Positions 8,388 through 17,388 of a stretch of 64,000 nucleotides of DNA are shown one piece after another. The first letter of the stretch is position 1, and every line of letters starts with the position of its first letter. The DNA is from RHLJ01 sp040222455 (lineage in GTDB: Bacteria; Bacteroidota; Rhodothermia; Balneolales; Balneolaceae). Below the pieces are notes generated by a model, which was given only the letters and a program-made list of their open reading frames with translations, had not been told where the DNA came from and ran no database searches. Position numbers and translations under genes: made by a program. The stretch covers positions 1 to 64,000 of the forward strand of contig JAVKDD010000023.1 in NCBI GenBank assembly GCA_040222455.1, in the 5' to 3' direction.

Positions 8388-8415
8388 TTATCCACTAAAC
8401 CGTAAGTTTTCCACA
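8388..8415 (+). promoter_or_regulatory. Two DnaA-box-like 9-mers upstream of gyrB
   Basis: TTATCCACT (8388-8396) and TTTTCCACA (8407-8415) each match the DnaA box TTATCCACA at 8 of 9 positions. They lie on the same strand 10 bases apart, in the 277-base gap between rpmB and gyrB. Two sites suggest DnaA control of gyrB rather than an origin. Confidence 0.4.
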
Positions 8416-8565
8416 TTAGAAAGGGGTGCAAATTCAATCGAATTTCGCCTCAGGCTTCTTATCTTATTTTTTTTCGATATTAACCCTGCCTTTTTTTGTT
8501 TTTGCGTTTAATAGCCCTATTTTCTGGCGTTAAAAACTCATCTAAACAAGCTATTACCCTATTTT

Positions 8566-10503
8566 ATGGCAAAAACACAAGGTTCCGACTACAAGGCTTC
8601 CAATATACAGGTTTTAGAAGGTCTTGAGGCGGTTAGAAAACGCCCAGCGATGTACATCGGGGACACCGGGCAGAGAGGGCTTCACCACTTAATTAATGAA
8701 GTGGTTGACAATTCAATTGATGAAGCTCTGGCTGGTCATTGCGATCATATTGTTGTTAAGATTAATTTAGACGGATCTCTTACTGTTAATGATAATGGAA
8801 GAGGAATACCCGTTGATATGCATCAAAAGCTAGGTATTCCTGCGGTAGAAGTCGTACTTACCAAACTTCATGCTGGTGGTAAATTTGATAAAGACAGTTA
8901 TAAAGTATCTGGTGGTCTTCACGGTGTTGGTGTAAGTTGTGTGAATGCACTTTCTACACTTTTTCAGGCTGAGATTCATCGAGATGGCAATATTTACAAG
9001 ATGGAGTTTGAAAAAGGGATTACCAAAACTCCACTTACCACTGCCGGAAAAACTGATAAAACAGGTACTTACATTACCTTCTATCCCGATGAGTCTATCT
9101 TTACTCAAACTGTCGAGTTTAAGTTTAATATCATTGCAGAAAGAATGCGAGAGCTTGCCTTTCTAAATCCAGAAGTCACTATCGAGCTTATTGATGAGCG
9201 AGAAGAAGACCCGGATCTAGGTACAGAAACATATCATTATGAAGGTGGTGTAAAAGACTTTGTTCAATATTTAGATGAAGCTCGTGAATCTAATATGCCT
9301 TCTCCTATCTATATTCAGGGCGAGGTAGAAGGGGTTCCTGTTGAGTTAGCAATGCAGTACAATAACTCTTATGCAGAAAATGTTCATTCTTATGTGAATA
9401 ACATTAATACCCGTGAAGGTGGAACACATGTGTCTGGCTTTAGAAGAGCTCTTACTCGTTCGCTTAAAAGTTATGCTGATAAGAATGGTATTATCAAATC
9501 GAATAGTAAAGTTTCTATTTCCGGGGAAGACTTTCGTGAAGGCTTAACTGCTGTTCTCTCGGTTAAAGTTCAAGAGCCACAATTTGAAGGTCAGACTAAA
9601 ACAAAGCTGGGTAACTCAGAGGTTCAAAGTGCTGTTGAGGTAACTGTTTATGATCAATTAAATGAATACCTGGAACAGAATCCTAAAATTGCTAAAAAAG
9701 TAATTGAGAAAGTTGTTCTCGCTGCAGAAGCTCGTGAAGCTGCCCGAAAAGCGCGACAATTAGTTCAGCGTAAAAGTGTAATGAGCGGCGGAGGCTTACC
9801 TGGTAAGTTGGCCGATTGTTCTATAAAAGATCCTGAGCATTGCGAAATTTACCTGGTTGAGGGTGACTCTGCGGGTGGTTCAGCAAAAATGGGACGTAAC
9901 AGAAGTTTTCAGGCAATCTTACCTCTTCGTGGTAAAATTCTTAATGTTGAGAAAGCAAAGATTAATAAGATTCTTGAAAACAAGGAAATTCAAGCTATGA
10001 TCACAGCTTTTGGATCAGGAATTGGACATAGTGAAGAAGAATTTGAGCTTGAAAAATTGCGCTATCATAAAATCATTATCATGACCGATGCTGATATTGA
10101 TGGGTCTCATATTCGAACTTTGTTACTTACTTTCTTTTATCGATACATGCGCCCACTTCTTGAAATGGGATATGTTTACATCGCCACTCCTCCACTTTAT
10201 AGAATTACTTTAGGTAAGAATATAGAATATGCTTGGGATGATCCAACTAGAGATAAGATCATTAATGAGTATAAAAAGGGGAAAAGAAAGTTCGATGTTT
10301 CGCGATATAAAGGTTTAGGTGAGATGAACCCAGAACAGTTATGGGAAACTACCATGGATCCTGAAACCAGAACTCTTCAGCAAGTTTCCATTGAAAGTGC
10401 CGCAGGCGCTGATAAAATGTTTTCTACTTTAATGGGTGATGATGTAGCTCCTCGAAGAGAGTTCATTGAAAGAAACGCAAAGTACGCAAAACTCGATATT
10501 TAA
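8566..10503 (+). CDS. gyrB: DNA gyrase subunit B
   Basis: The ATPase subunit of gyrase, which introduces negative supercoils together with GyrA. At 645 aa it is the compact bacterial form lacking the insert found in E. coli GyrB. GHKL ATPase motifs are EVVDNSIDEALAG, DNGRGIPVDMH and GLHGVGVSCVNALS. The TOPRIM domain shows EGDSAGGSAKMGR and DADIDGSHI, and the tail has RYKGLGEMNPEQLWETTMDP. gyrA follows after 32 bases on the same strand, so the two are probably co-transcribed. Confidence 0.97.
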   Translation: MAKTQGSDYKASNIQVLEGLEAVRKRPAMYIGDTGQRGLHHLINEVVDNSIDEALAGHCDHIVVKINLDGSLTVNDNGRGIPVDMHQKLGIPAVEVVLTKLHAGGKFDKDSYKVSGGLHGVGVSCVNALSTLFQAEIHRDGNIYKMEFEKGITKTPLTTAGKTDKTGTYITFYPDESIFTQTVEFKFNIIAERMRELAFLNPEVTIELIDEREEDPDLGTETYHYEGGVKDFVQYLDEARESNMPSPIYIQGEVEGVPVELAMQYNNSYAENVHSYVNNINTREGGTHVSGFRRALTRSLKSYADKNGIIKSNSKVSISGEDFREGLTAVLSVKVQEPQFEGQTKTKLGNSEVQSAVEVTVYDQLNEYLEQNPKIAKKVIEKVVLAAEAREAARKARQLVQRKSVMSGGGLPGKLADCSIKDPEHCEIYLVEGDSAGGSAKMGRNRSFQAILPLRGKILNVEKAKINKILENKEIQAMITAFGSGIGHSEEEFELEKLRYHKIIIMTDADIDGSHIRTLLLTFFYRYMRPLLEMGYVYIATPPLYRITLGKNIEYAWDDPTRDKIINEYKKGKRKFDVSRYKGLGEMNPEQLWETTMDPETRTLQQVSIESAAGADKMFSTLMGDDVAPRREFIERNAKYAKLDI

Positions 10504-10535
10504 TAGACATCTACAAGGATTTAAGAATTTAATTT

Positions 10536-13007
10536 ATGGCTAGAGAAAAGATTATACCAATAACTATCGAAGACGAAATGCAATCCTCATACATCGATTA
10601 TTCGATGTCAGTGATTGTTTCTCGTGCATTGCCTGATGTTCGTGACGGATTAAAGCCGGTTCACAGACGTGCTCTTTATGGAATGAGCGAATTGGGAATG
10701 CTTCATAACCGTGGTTACAAGAAAAGTGCTAGAATTGTAGGTGAGGTTTTAGGTAAATATCACCCACATGGAGATTCCGCTGTTTATGATACCATTGTTA
10801 GAATGGTTCAAAAGTTTTCGTTACGATATCCATTAGTTGATGGACAAGGTAACTTTGGTTCTGTTGATGGTGATTCGGCTGCAGCAATGCGTTATACCGA
10901 AGTTCGGATGGATAGAATTGCGGAAGAGCTTTTAACAGACATTAATAAAGAGACGGTCGATTATCAATCTAACTTTGATGACACGTTACAGGAGCCAACC
11001 GTTCTTCCGGGAATGCTTCCAAACTTATTGGTTAATGGCTCTTCTGGAATCGCTGTTGGTATGGCCACCAATATGGCCCCTCATAATCTTACTGAGGTTA
11101 TTAATGGAATAGTTCAATATATCGATAACAATGATATCGAGATAAAAGAGCTCATGAAAACGATAACCGCTCCAGATTTTCCAACTGGTGGAATTATCTA
11201 TGGTTATGAAGGAGTAAAAGAAGCTTATGAAACAGGTCGTGGAAAAGTTGTTCTTCGGGCACGGGCTAATACAGAGGAATTACGTGGCGGAAGAGAACAG
11301 ATTGTAATTACAGAAATTCCTTATCAAGTAAATAAAAGTACCCTAATTCAAAAGATTGCTGAACTAGTTAATCATGAAAAGATTACTGAAATCTCTGAAG
11401 TCAGAGATGAATCAGATCGTGAGGGCATGCGTGTTGTTATAATTCTTAAGAGATCTGCAAACGCTGGCGTTGTATTAAATCAATTATATAAATACACGCA
11501 AATGCAGACTACCTTTGGGATTATCAATCTCGCTCTAGTTCAAGGCCGTCCTAAAGTAATGAACCTCAAAGAGTTAATCTACCATTATGTAGAACACAGA
11601 ATTGAGATTATCATTCGAAGAACCATTTATGATCTTGAAGCTGCTGAAGCACGAGCTCATCTATTGGAGGGATTAAAAATAGCTCTTGATAATCTTGATG
11701 AGGTTATCAAGACAATTCGGGCTTCAAAAAACCCTCAAGTAGCAAATGTTGAGCTTAGAAAGAAATTTGCCTTAACTGATATTCAAGCAAAGGCGATTCT
11801 TGAAATGCGCCTTCAAAAGCTTACCGGTCTAGAAAGAGATAAAATTGATACTGAGTATGCAGAAATTGTCGACAAAATTGCTGCGTTCAGAGTAATTCTT
11901 TCTGACCGATCTCACCAAACAGAAATCATAAAGCAAGAGCTTGAAGATTTAAAAGCACGATATGGCGATGAGCGCAGAACTCAAATTGTATATTCTGCCG
12001 AAGACTTTAATGTGGAGGACATGATCGCTGATGAAGATGTAGTGGTTACTATCTCTAACAAAGGCTTTATAAAGCGAATGCCTGTAAGTGGATATCGAAG
12101 ACAACGTCGTGGCGGAAAAGGAATGAAGGGAACCACAACCCGCGACGAAGAGTGGGTAGAACATTTATTTGTGGCTACTAACCATAATTACATTCTATTT
12201 TTTACTGAAAAAGGTCAATGTTACTGGCTTAAAGTTTATGAAATTCCAGAAGGTGGACGACTTTCAAGAGGCCGTGCTATTGTAAATTTAATTGAGATAG
12301 ATAAAGACGATCAAATAAAAACATTCGTGCCGGTTAAGACACTTGATGATGATGAGTATGTGAAGAGCCAGTTTATTTTAATGGCAACACGAGAAGGTCA
12401 AATCAAGAAAACCTCTTTGGAGGCTTACAGCCGTCCACGCCGTGATGGAATTATTGCTATAAATATCAAAGAAGGCGATGCTCTTTTAGGCGCTGAACTT
12501 ACAGACGGTAATTGTAATGTCATTCTTGCAAATAAGGATGGACGCGCAATTCGTTTCCATGAAAGTGATGCAAGGGAAATGGGTAGAAATACCTCCGGTG
12601 TTCGCGGCATGACGCTTGGCAAAAATGGTGAAATTGTTGACATGGTTGTTATTAAAAACACCAATGAAGCAACTGTTTTAGCAATCTCCGAAAACGGATA
12701 CGGTAAGCGATCTCTAGTTGACGATTACAGAGAACAATCCAGGGGAGGTAAAGGTGTGATTACATTGAAGATCACTCCTAAAACCGGAAACCTAATTGCC
12801 CTTAAAGAAGTTACCGATAACGACGATTTAATGATTATCACTGAGCGCGGAAAGGTAATTCGTATGAGTTGTGGTGGAATTCGAACCATGGGTAGAAATA
12901 CACAAGGAGTTCGAATTATGCGCCTGGATTCTGATGGCGCAATTGCTGCCGTTACCAGAGTTGTTAATGAAGATGATGACGGGCAGGAACAGGAAGAAGA
13001 GTCCTAA
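10536..13007 (+). CDS. gyrA: DNA gyrase subunit A
   Basis: The breakage-reunion subunit of gyrase, 823 aa. The quinolone-resistance region reads HPHGDSAVYD (residues 76-85), with the usual Ser81 and Asp85, so no classical resistance change is present. The catalytic tyrosine is Tyr120 in AAAMRYTEVRM. A GyrA box (QRRGGKG) near residue 525 opens the beta-pinwheel C-terminal domain and identifies it as gyrase rather than topoisomerase IV. The C-terminus is acidic. It pairs with gyrB just upstream. Confidence 0.97.
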   Translation: MAREKIIPITIEDEMQSSYIDYSMSVIVSRALPDVRDGLKPVHRRALYGMSELGMLHNRGYKKSARIVGEVLGKYHPHGDSAVYDTIVRMVQKFSLRYPLVDGQGNFGSVDGDSAAAMRYTEVRMDRIAEELLTDINKETVDYQSNFDDTLQEPTVLPGMLPNLLVNGSSGIAVGMATNMAPHNLTEVINGIVQYIDNNDIEIKELMKTITAPDFPTGGIIYGYEGVKEAYETGRGKVVLRARANTEELRGGREQIVITEIPYQVNKSTLIQKIAELVNHEKITEISEVRDESDREGMRVVIILKRSANAGVVLNQLYKYTQMQTTFGIINLALVQGRPKVMNLKELIYHYVEHRIEIIIRRTIYDLEAAEARAHLLEGLKIALDNLDEVIKTIRASKNPQVANVELRKKFALTDIQAKAILEMRLQKLTGLERDKIDTEYAEIVDKIAAFRVILSDRSHQTEIIKQELEDLKARYGDERRTQIVYSAEDFNVEDMIADEDVVVTISNKGFIKRMPVSGYRRQRRGGKGMKGTTTRDEEWVEHLFVATNHNYILFFTEKGQCYWLKVYEIPEGGRLSRGRAIVNLIEIDKDDQIKTFVPVKTLDDDEYVKSQFILMATREGQIKKTSLEAYSRPRRDGIIAINIKEGDALLGAELTDGNCNVILANKDGRAIRFHESDAREMGRNTSGVRGMTLGKNGEIVDMVVIKNTNEATVLAISENGYGKRSLVDDYREQSRGGKGVITLKITPKTGNLIALKEVTDNDDLMIITERGKVIRMSCGGIRTMGRNTQGVRIMRLDSDGAIAAVTRVVNEDDDGQEQEEES

Positions 13008-13037
13008 GTTTAATCTTTATCTACATTAAATTTTCTG

Positions 13038-13066
13038 AGCCTCACCTTTTAGGTGGGGCTTTTTTA
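13038..13066 (+). terminator. Terminator of gyrB-gyrA
   Basis: AGCCTCACC (13038-13046), loop TTTTA and GGTGGGGCT (13052-13060) form a 9-bp stem with one wobble, followed by a T-run to 13066. It sits 31 bases past the gyrA stop and its T-tract overlaps the stop codon of the convergent WYL-domain gene. Confidence 0.92.
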
Positions 13067-14002
13067 ATTGGTCAACATTTTCTTTAATAACTGCTCTCTT
13101 TTTTTCTTTAATTCATCTGGTTCAAGAACCTCTAGAGAAGTTCCAAATTGGAGCAGCCATTCATTCAGGAAGTCAAGGTTATCAAATTTAAACTGCACCT
13201 GAATTTTTTCGGCATTTTTAACCTCTTCCCTAAAAATTTTAGCCGGTAAATTTCCCCGAAATCGCGCTGAAATTGTTTTTTCGATGTTCACCCTGATTAA
13301 AAACGATTTATTGTTATTTCTAAAAATTAACCCCTCTACATCGATTTCTTTTTCGAGTCTTATTTTTTCATCCAAGATTTTGATTTCATCCATACTATCG
13401 AGTATAAAATTTCTAACCTCACCCCTTAAATGAGATTTACCCACCATATTCCAATGATCTTCAAAAAATACCAATAAATATGGATCTACTTTTCGGATGG
13501 AAGTTTCTCCGCTTTTAGTCCGATATGAAAACTCAACTCTGTTCTTTTGAGCAATTGCACTACTTAGTAAATACCAATCTCCACCGCTCTTTTTTTCGGC
13601 TCCAAATTTCATGTATGGATCAACGATGGTTCTTTCTTCCAAAGAATTCATGAAATCCTTCAACTCTTTTGGTAGCACATTCTTAATTTTTAACTCTACT
13701 CCTTCAGCATCTTCTAAAAGCTGTTGGTCAACTTGTGATTTCACGAAGTTCAGACCAACCATTATGGTGGCCAATTCTTTTGAAGTAAACATCAATGGGG
13801 GAACCTTATATCCTGGCATAACCCCATAACCTGAATATTTATCCCAAGTTACCGGCACATTTATTTCTTGTAAGACATTGAAATCCCTAAAGATAGTTCG
13901 CTTACTAACTCCGAATTTTTTAGCTATTTCTTCGACCGTAAGCTTTTTTCCTGGCTGTTGCAATAACAGCATTAGTTTTAGTCTTCTTTCAGAACTATTC
14001 AT
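13064..14002 (-). CDS. YafY-type regulator with HTH and WYL domains
   Basis: A 312-aa transcriptional regulator. The N-terminal winged helix (about 1-60) shows TVEEIAKKFGVSKRTIFRDFNVL. The WYL ligand-sensing domain (about 140-205) contains NRVEFSYRT and DPYLLVFFEDHWNMVG, followed by a C-terminal WCX-like extension. WYL regulators sense nucleic-acid or nucleotide ligands in several DNA-damage and phage-defence settings, but this copy has no defence neighbours. The start overlaps the rsmG stop by four bases (ATGA), implying co-expression with mnmG-rsmG. Confidence 0.88.
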   Translation of the reverse strand: MNSSERRLKLMLLLQQPGKKLTVEEIAKKFGVSKRTIFRDFNVLQEINVPVTWDKYSGYGVMPGYKVPPLMFTSKELATIMVGLNFVKSQVDQQLLEDAEGVELKIKNVLPKELKDFMNSLEERTIVDPYMKFGAEKKSGGDWYLLSSAIAQKNRVEFSYRTKSGETSIRKVDPYLLVFFEDHWNMVGKSHLRGEVRNFILDSMDEIKILDEKIRLEKEIDVEGLIFRNNNKSFLIRVNIEKTISARFRGNLPAKIFREEVKNAEKIQVQFKFDNLDFLNEWLLQFGTSLEVLEPDELKKKREQLLKKMLTN

Positions 14003-14652
14003 TGATTTTTAGAAACCTCTACTATAGCTTTTCCTTTATAAAACTCAGACTTTATGACATTATCTAGGTTGATGATATTAATCGTTAAAGGCTCACCAAT
14101 TCCGTTCAATTCATTTAGCACTTCTTCTTCACCCTTTAAAAATAAAATAGTATTCCAGGGTTTAGATTCTAAATGAAGAATTAATTCATCCACTTTAAAT
14201 GCATGCTTTGTGATGATCAGGTCTTTTTCGACCATAGAAATGTCAGCAATAGATTTCGCCTCCACTTTAACATTCTTCAGTCTAAGTTTTAAGGCTATTT
14301 GTTTAACAGCCATGAGTTTCTTTTCAACTATATCGTTTAGTACAAACTCTTTTTCAGGATAACAAATTGCTAATGGTAAGCCGGGTAATCCACCTCCGGT
14401 TCCCGTGTCGATTATCTTTGTGGCCCCACTTCTTTCTATTGCCCCCACCAAGAGCAAAGAATGCTTAACGTGTTCAATTGCCGTTTCACGTGAAACCCCA
14501 CGACTTACTAAGTTTATCTTTTGGTTCCACCATAGTAGCTGATCAACATATTCTTCAAATATCTTATCGTTTATCTCCAGAAAATCATTAACCCTCTGGA
14601 GGTCACTAGCAGAAATTTCGCTATTTATTATTAAGTGTTTCACATGAAACAT
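13999..14652 (-). CDS. rsmG: 16S rRNA (guanine527-N7)-methyltransferase
   Basis: RsmG (GidB) methylates G527 of 16S rRNA using S-adenosylmethionine. The 217-aa protein has the SAM-binding motif IIDTGTGGGLPGLPLAI near residue 82, preceded by LLWWNQKINLVSRG, which is diagnostic of the family. It starts MFHVKH: that segment and the internal VSRET are encoded by two parS-like sequences on the DNA. The gene overlaps mnmG by one base, the classical gidA-gidB arrangement close to chromosome origins. Loss of RsmG gives low-level streptomycin resistance in other bacteria. Confidence 0.95.
   Translation of the reverse strand: MFHVKHLIINSEISASDLQRVNDFLEINDKIFEEYVDQLLWWNQKINLVSRGVSRETAIEHVKHSLLLVGAIERSGATKIIDTGTGGGLPGLPLAICYPEKEFVLNDIVEKKLMAVKQIALKLRLKNVKVEAKSIADISMVEKDLIITKHAFKVDELILHLESKPWNTILFLKGEEEVLNELNGIGEPLTINIINLDNVIKSEFYKGKAIVEVSKNQ
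14482..14497. promoter_or_regulatory. parS: parS-like site (ParB binding) inside rsmG
   Basis: CGTTTCACGTGAAACC contains the perfect 14-bp core GTTTCACGTGAAAC of the bacterial parS consensus TGTTTCACGTGAAACA; only the two outermost bases differ. It encodes VSRET within RsmG. parS sites bind ParB and seed the partition complex, normally in the origin-proximal part of the chromosome. Confidence 0.85.
14636..14651. promoter_or_regulatory. parS: Second parS-like site at the rsmG start
   Basis: TGTTTCACATGAAACA differs from the parS consensus at one central base (A for G). It overlaps the rsmG start codon and encodes FHVKH. It is 154 bp from the other site. Two sites this close to consensus within one gene are unlikely by chance. 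Confidence 0.75.
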
Positions 14653-16541
14653 TAGCGCTTTAAGTAAACCATAAGTACCGAAACATCGCTGGCAGAAACT
14701 CCACTGATTCTGCTTGCTTGGCCAATCGTTTCTGGTCTTACTTTAGACAGCTTTAGAAACCCTTCCGTAGATAGGCTTTTGATTTTATTATAATCGAGTT
14801 TTTCTGGGATCCGAAGGTTTTCTTTATTTGCTAATTCAGCCACCATTTCAAATTCTTTTTGGATATAACCTGAGTACTTGATTTGAATTTCAACCTGTTC
14901 AAACACATGAGGATTAGTAGAAATAGAATTACTCTTACTTTTTAGTTCTGGATCCCCCTCAATCATGTCGTAAATCGAAATTTCTGGTCTGGACAAAACA
15001 GTATGAGCTTTTACGGGCTGACTTAATGGGCTCGTTCCGTTGTTAATAAGAACTGGATCTAAAACTTCGGGTCTTACTGTTTGATTCAGAAACAGCTCAT
15101 ACATTTTATCTATTTCTTCTTTCTTGTGTAAAAAAGCTGCCAATCTTTCTTCTGATGCTAACCCAATTTTAAAACCTAGCTCTGTAAGTCTTAAATCTGC
15201 ATTGTCCTGACGAAGCAGTATTCTGTGTTCTGCTCTGGAAGTAAACATTCTGTACGGCTCTTCGGTGCCCTTATTAATAAGATCATCAATAAGAACACCA
15301 ATATATGCCTCTGACCTTTTTAATATAAATGGCTCTTTATTTGTAACCTGAAGACCGGCATTAATTCCAGCCATCAAGCCCTGACACGCCGCCTCCTCAT
15401 ACCCTGTAGTTCCATTAATTTGTCCTGCAAAGAATAAACCAGAGACCTTTTTTGTTTCCAGGGTTCTCTTTATCTGATGAGGTGGAAAATAATCGTATTC
15501 AATTGCATAGCCAGGCCTTATCATAACAACATTTTCAAAACCTGGAATTGTTTTTAAAGCTTCGTACTGAGTTTCTTCTGGTAATGAAGTTGAAAAACCG
15601 TTTAGATACATTTCGTATGTATTCCAACCTTCAGGCTCTAGAAATAATTGATGCCGATCCTTATCTGCAAAACGATTTATCTTATCTTCTATACTAGGGC
15701 AATACCTTGGTCCTATAGATTTAATTCTTCCATTAAACATCGGGCTTCTATCAAAGCCTGTTTTTAAAACCTCGTGAACTTTCTCGTTAGTATATCCAAT
15801 CCAACAAGTAAGTTGTTTATCTTGTTTTGGGAGCTCATTTGCGTTTGTTAAAAAAGAAAATGGGGTTGGTTCTTCGTCTCCATATTGAATTTCGAGTTTT
15901 GAATAATCTATCGATCTACCGTCAACTCTGGGTGGGGTTCCCGTTTTAAGCCTTCCAATTTCAAAACCTAATTTTTCAAGTGCCGCAGAAATTCCTATTG
16001 AAGCGCGCTCTCCCGAACGTCCGCCACCATACTGACTTTCACCAATATGAATTAATCCATTTAAGAATGTACCACTTGTAAGAACAACGGCTTTAGAGTA
16101 AAATTTTTGTCCGGTTTGAGTGATTACTCCTTTAATCTCATTATTCTCTGAAATAAGATCAACTACATTGTCCTGTCTAAACGTGAGATTTTCTTTTAAC
16201 TCTAAATGCTCCCTCATTCTTTGGGCATAAAGCATTCGATCACTTTGACACCTAGGGCTCCACATTGCGGGTCCCTTACTTCGGTTGAGCATCCTGAATT
16301 GGACGCCAGACTCGTCGCTAACAATACCAGAAAGTCCGCCGAGCGCGTCAATTTCTCGAACAAGCTGTCCCTTAGCCACGCCTCCCATAGCGGGGTTGCA
16401 AGACATTTTGGCAATTGCTTCAAGATTCATTGTAATGAGAAGTGTTTTTGCCCCTAATTGTGCAGAGGCCCCGGCAGCTTCACTTCCTGCGTGACCAGCT
16501 CCTACCACAATTACGTCGTATGTTGGATAAATTGAAGTCAT
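14652..16541 (-). CDS. mnmG: tRNA uridine-5-carboxymethylaminomethyl modification enzyme
   Basis: MnmG (GidA) works with MnmE to place the carboxymethylaminomethyl group on U34 of several tRNAs, using FAD and methylenetetrahydrofolate. The 629-aa sequence shows the FAD-binding GAGHAGSEAA near residue 11, CNPAMGGVAKGQLVREIDALGG near 47, GTPPRVDGRSIDY, and the C-terminal helical domain ending SVLMVYLKR. The length matches the family. It is the first gene of mnmG-rsmG-WYL regulator. mnmE is not in the window. Confidence 0.97.
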   Translation of the reverse strand: MTSIYPTYDVIVVGAGHAGSEAAGASAQLGAKTLLITMNLEAIAKMSCNPAMGGVAKGQLVREIDALGGLSGIVSDESGVQFRMLNRSKGPAMWSPRCQSDRMLYAQRMREHLELKENLTFRQDNVVDLISENNEIKGVITQTGQKFYSKAVVLTSGTFLNGLIHIGESQYGGGRSGERASIGISAALEKLGFEIGRLKTGTPPRVDGRSIDYSKLEIQYGDEEPTPFSFLTNANELPKQDKQLTCWIGYTNEKVHEVLKTGFDRSPMFNGRIKSIGPRYCPSIEDKINRFADKDRHQLFLEPEGWNTYEMYLNGFSTSLPEETQYEALKTIPGFENVVMIRPGYAIEYDYFPPHQIKRTLETKKVSGLFFAGQINGTTGYEEAACQGLMAGINAGLQVTNKEPFILKRSEAYIGVLIDDLINKGTEEPYRMFTSRAEHRILLRQDNADLRLTELGFKIGLASEERLAAFLHKKEEIDKMYELFLNQTVRPEVLDPVLINNGTSPLSQPVKAHTVLSRPEISIYDMIEGDPELKSKSNSISTNPHVFEQVEIQIKYSGYIQKEFEMVAELANKENLRIPEKLDYNKIKSLSTEGFLKLSKVRPETIGQASRISGVSASDVSVLMVYLKR

Positions 16542-16600
16542 TAATCTCTGTTTTTTATGGGTTTAGAGATTTTATATATATAAATCTTGTATAAAGATAT

Positions 16601-16639
16601 AAAAGAAAAAAGCCCTGAACTACTTTGTAATTCAGGGCT
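16601..16639 (-). terminator. Terminator of tRNA-Asp
   Basis: On the minus strand AGCCCTGAA (16639-16631), an 11-base loop and TTCAGGGCT (16619-16611) give a perfect 9-bp stem followed by a T-rich tract. It lies immediately after the 3' end of the tRNA gene. Confidence 0.92.
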
Positions 16640-16643
16640 TCTG

Positions 16644-16717
16644 CGATCCGGAAGGGACTCGAACCCTCGACCTCCTGCGTGACAGGCAGGCGTTCTAACC
16701 AACTGAACTACCGGACC
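16644..16717 (-). tRNA. tRNA-Asp (GTC)
   Basis: A 74-nt cloverleaf. The acceptor stem GGTCCGG pairs with CCGGATC (one G-T), leaving discriminator G. The D-arm contains AGTTGGTTAGA, the anticodon stem-loop is CCTGC-CTGTCAC-GCAGG with anticodon GTC, and the T-arm contains GGTTCGAGTCC. The CCA end is not encoded. It has its own promoter upstream and a terminator directly after. Confidence 0.96.
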
Positions 16718-16732
16718 TTTTTGAGAGCCTCA

Positions 16733-16762
16733 AATATAAACAGGTATTCAAAAGGAAGTCAA
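16733..16762 (-). promoter_or_regulatory. tRNA-Asp promoter
   Basis: On the minus strand TTGACT (16762-16757), an 18-base spacer and TATATT (16738-16733) form a strong promoter. The -10 extends to TATATTTG, which also fits the Bacteroidota TAnnTTTG form. The predicted start is roughly 8-10 bases before the mature tRNA 5' end. Confidence 0.75.
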
Positions 16763-16785
16763 CACTAATTAAAAATAAGTTTTAA

Positions 16786-17328
16786 TTAGAGCGCTTTTCT
16801 AATCGCGTCTTTAAGTTCCGTGCTTTCTGGCTTAACAGCGCTTCTGAACCTTCTTATCAAATTGCCATCACGATCTACAAGAAACTTCTCGAAGTTCCAT
16901 TTGATTTCTCCCTCAAAGTCTTGGTTTGGCTGAGAAGTTAAATAGGTAAATAATGGATCCTGATCTTCGCCAGCAACAGAAACTTTAGAGCTCATTGGAA
17001 AGGTAACTCCGTATTCTAGCGTACAAAATTGCTTGATTTCTTCATCGGTTCCGGGCTCTTGCCCTTTAAAGTTATTAGCCGGGAAACCAATGATTTCTAG
17101 CCCATCCTTATTAAACTCTTCATAAATGGCCTGAAGCCCTTCGTATTGTGGTGTGTAACCACATTTAGAGGCAACATTAACAATTAAAAGTGTCTTTCCT
17201 TTATAAGTTTCCAGCTCTAAGGTGTTTCCATCTATATCAGTAACAGGATAATCGTATAAAGAATCTTCTTGCATAGGATTTATAAACGTAATCAATGCGG
17301 TTAAAATGGTAGTTAGTATTATCTTCAT
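16786..17328 (-). CDS. Glutathione peroxidase family protein
   Basis: A thiol peroxidase of the GPx fold that reduces hydroperoxides. The peroxidatic cysteine sits in NVASKCGYTPQYEGL, replacing the selenocysteine of animal enzymes. The Gln (FPANNFKGQEPG) and Trp (IKWNFEKFLVDRDG) of the catalytic set are present. I start it at MKIILTTILTALITF (17328), which gives 180 aa and a signal-like hydrophobic segment; a longer frame to 17379 adds a Cys-rich stretch without family support. Bacterial members usually use thioredoxin. Export to the periplasm is plausible. Confidence 0.9.
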   Translation of the reverse strand: MKIILTTILTALITFINPMQEDSLYDYPVTDIDGNTLELETYKGKTLLIVNVASKCGYTPQYEGLQAIYEEFNKDGLEIIGFPANNFKGQEPGTDEEIKQFCTLEYGVTFPMSSKVSVAGEDQDPLFTYLTSQPNQDFEGEIKWNFEKFLVDRDGNLIRRFRSAVKPESTELKDAIRKAL

Positions 17329-17388
17329 AACATAAAGTTTAAAATTTGCGTTATCACAAGAACTACAACATACTACCAATTCATTCCT

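Noticed and set aside
8289..8565. rpmB-gyrB gap as replication origin
   Set aside because: Only two DnaA-box-like sites and a known promoter are there; the 39.8-40.3 kb region has many more.
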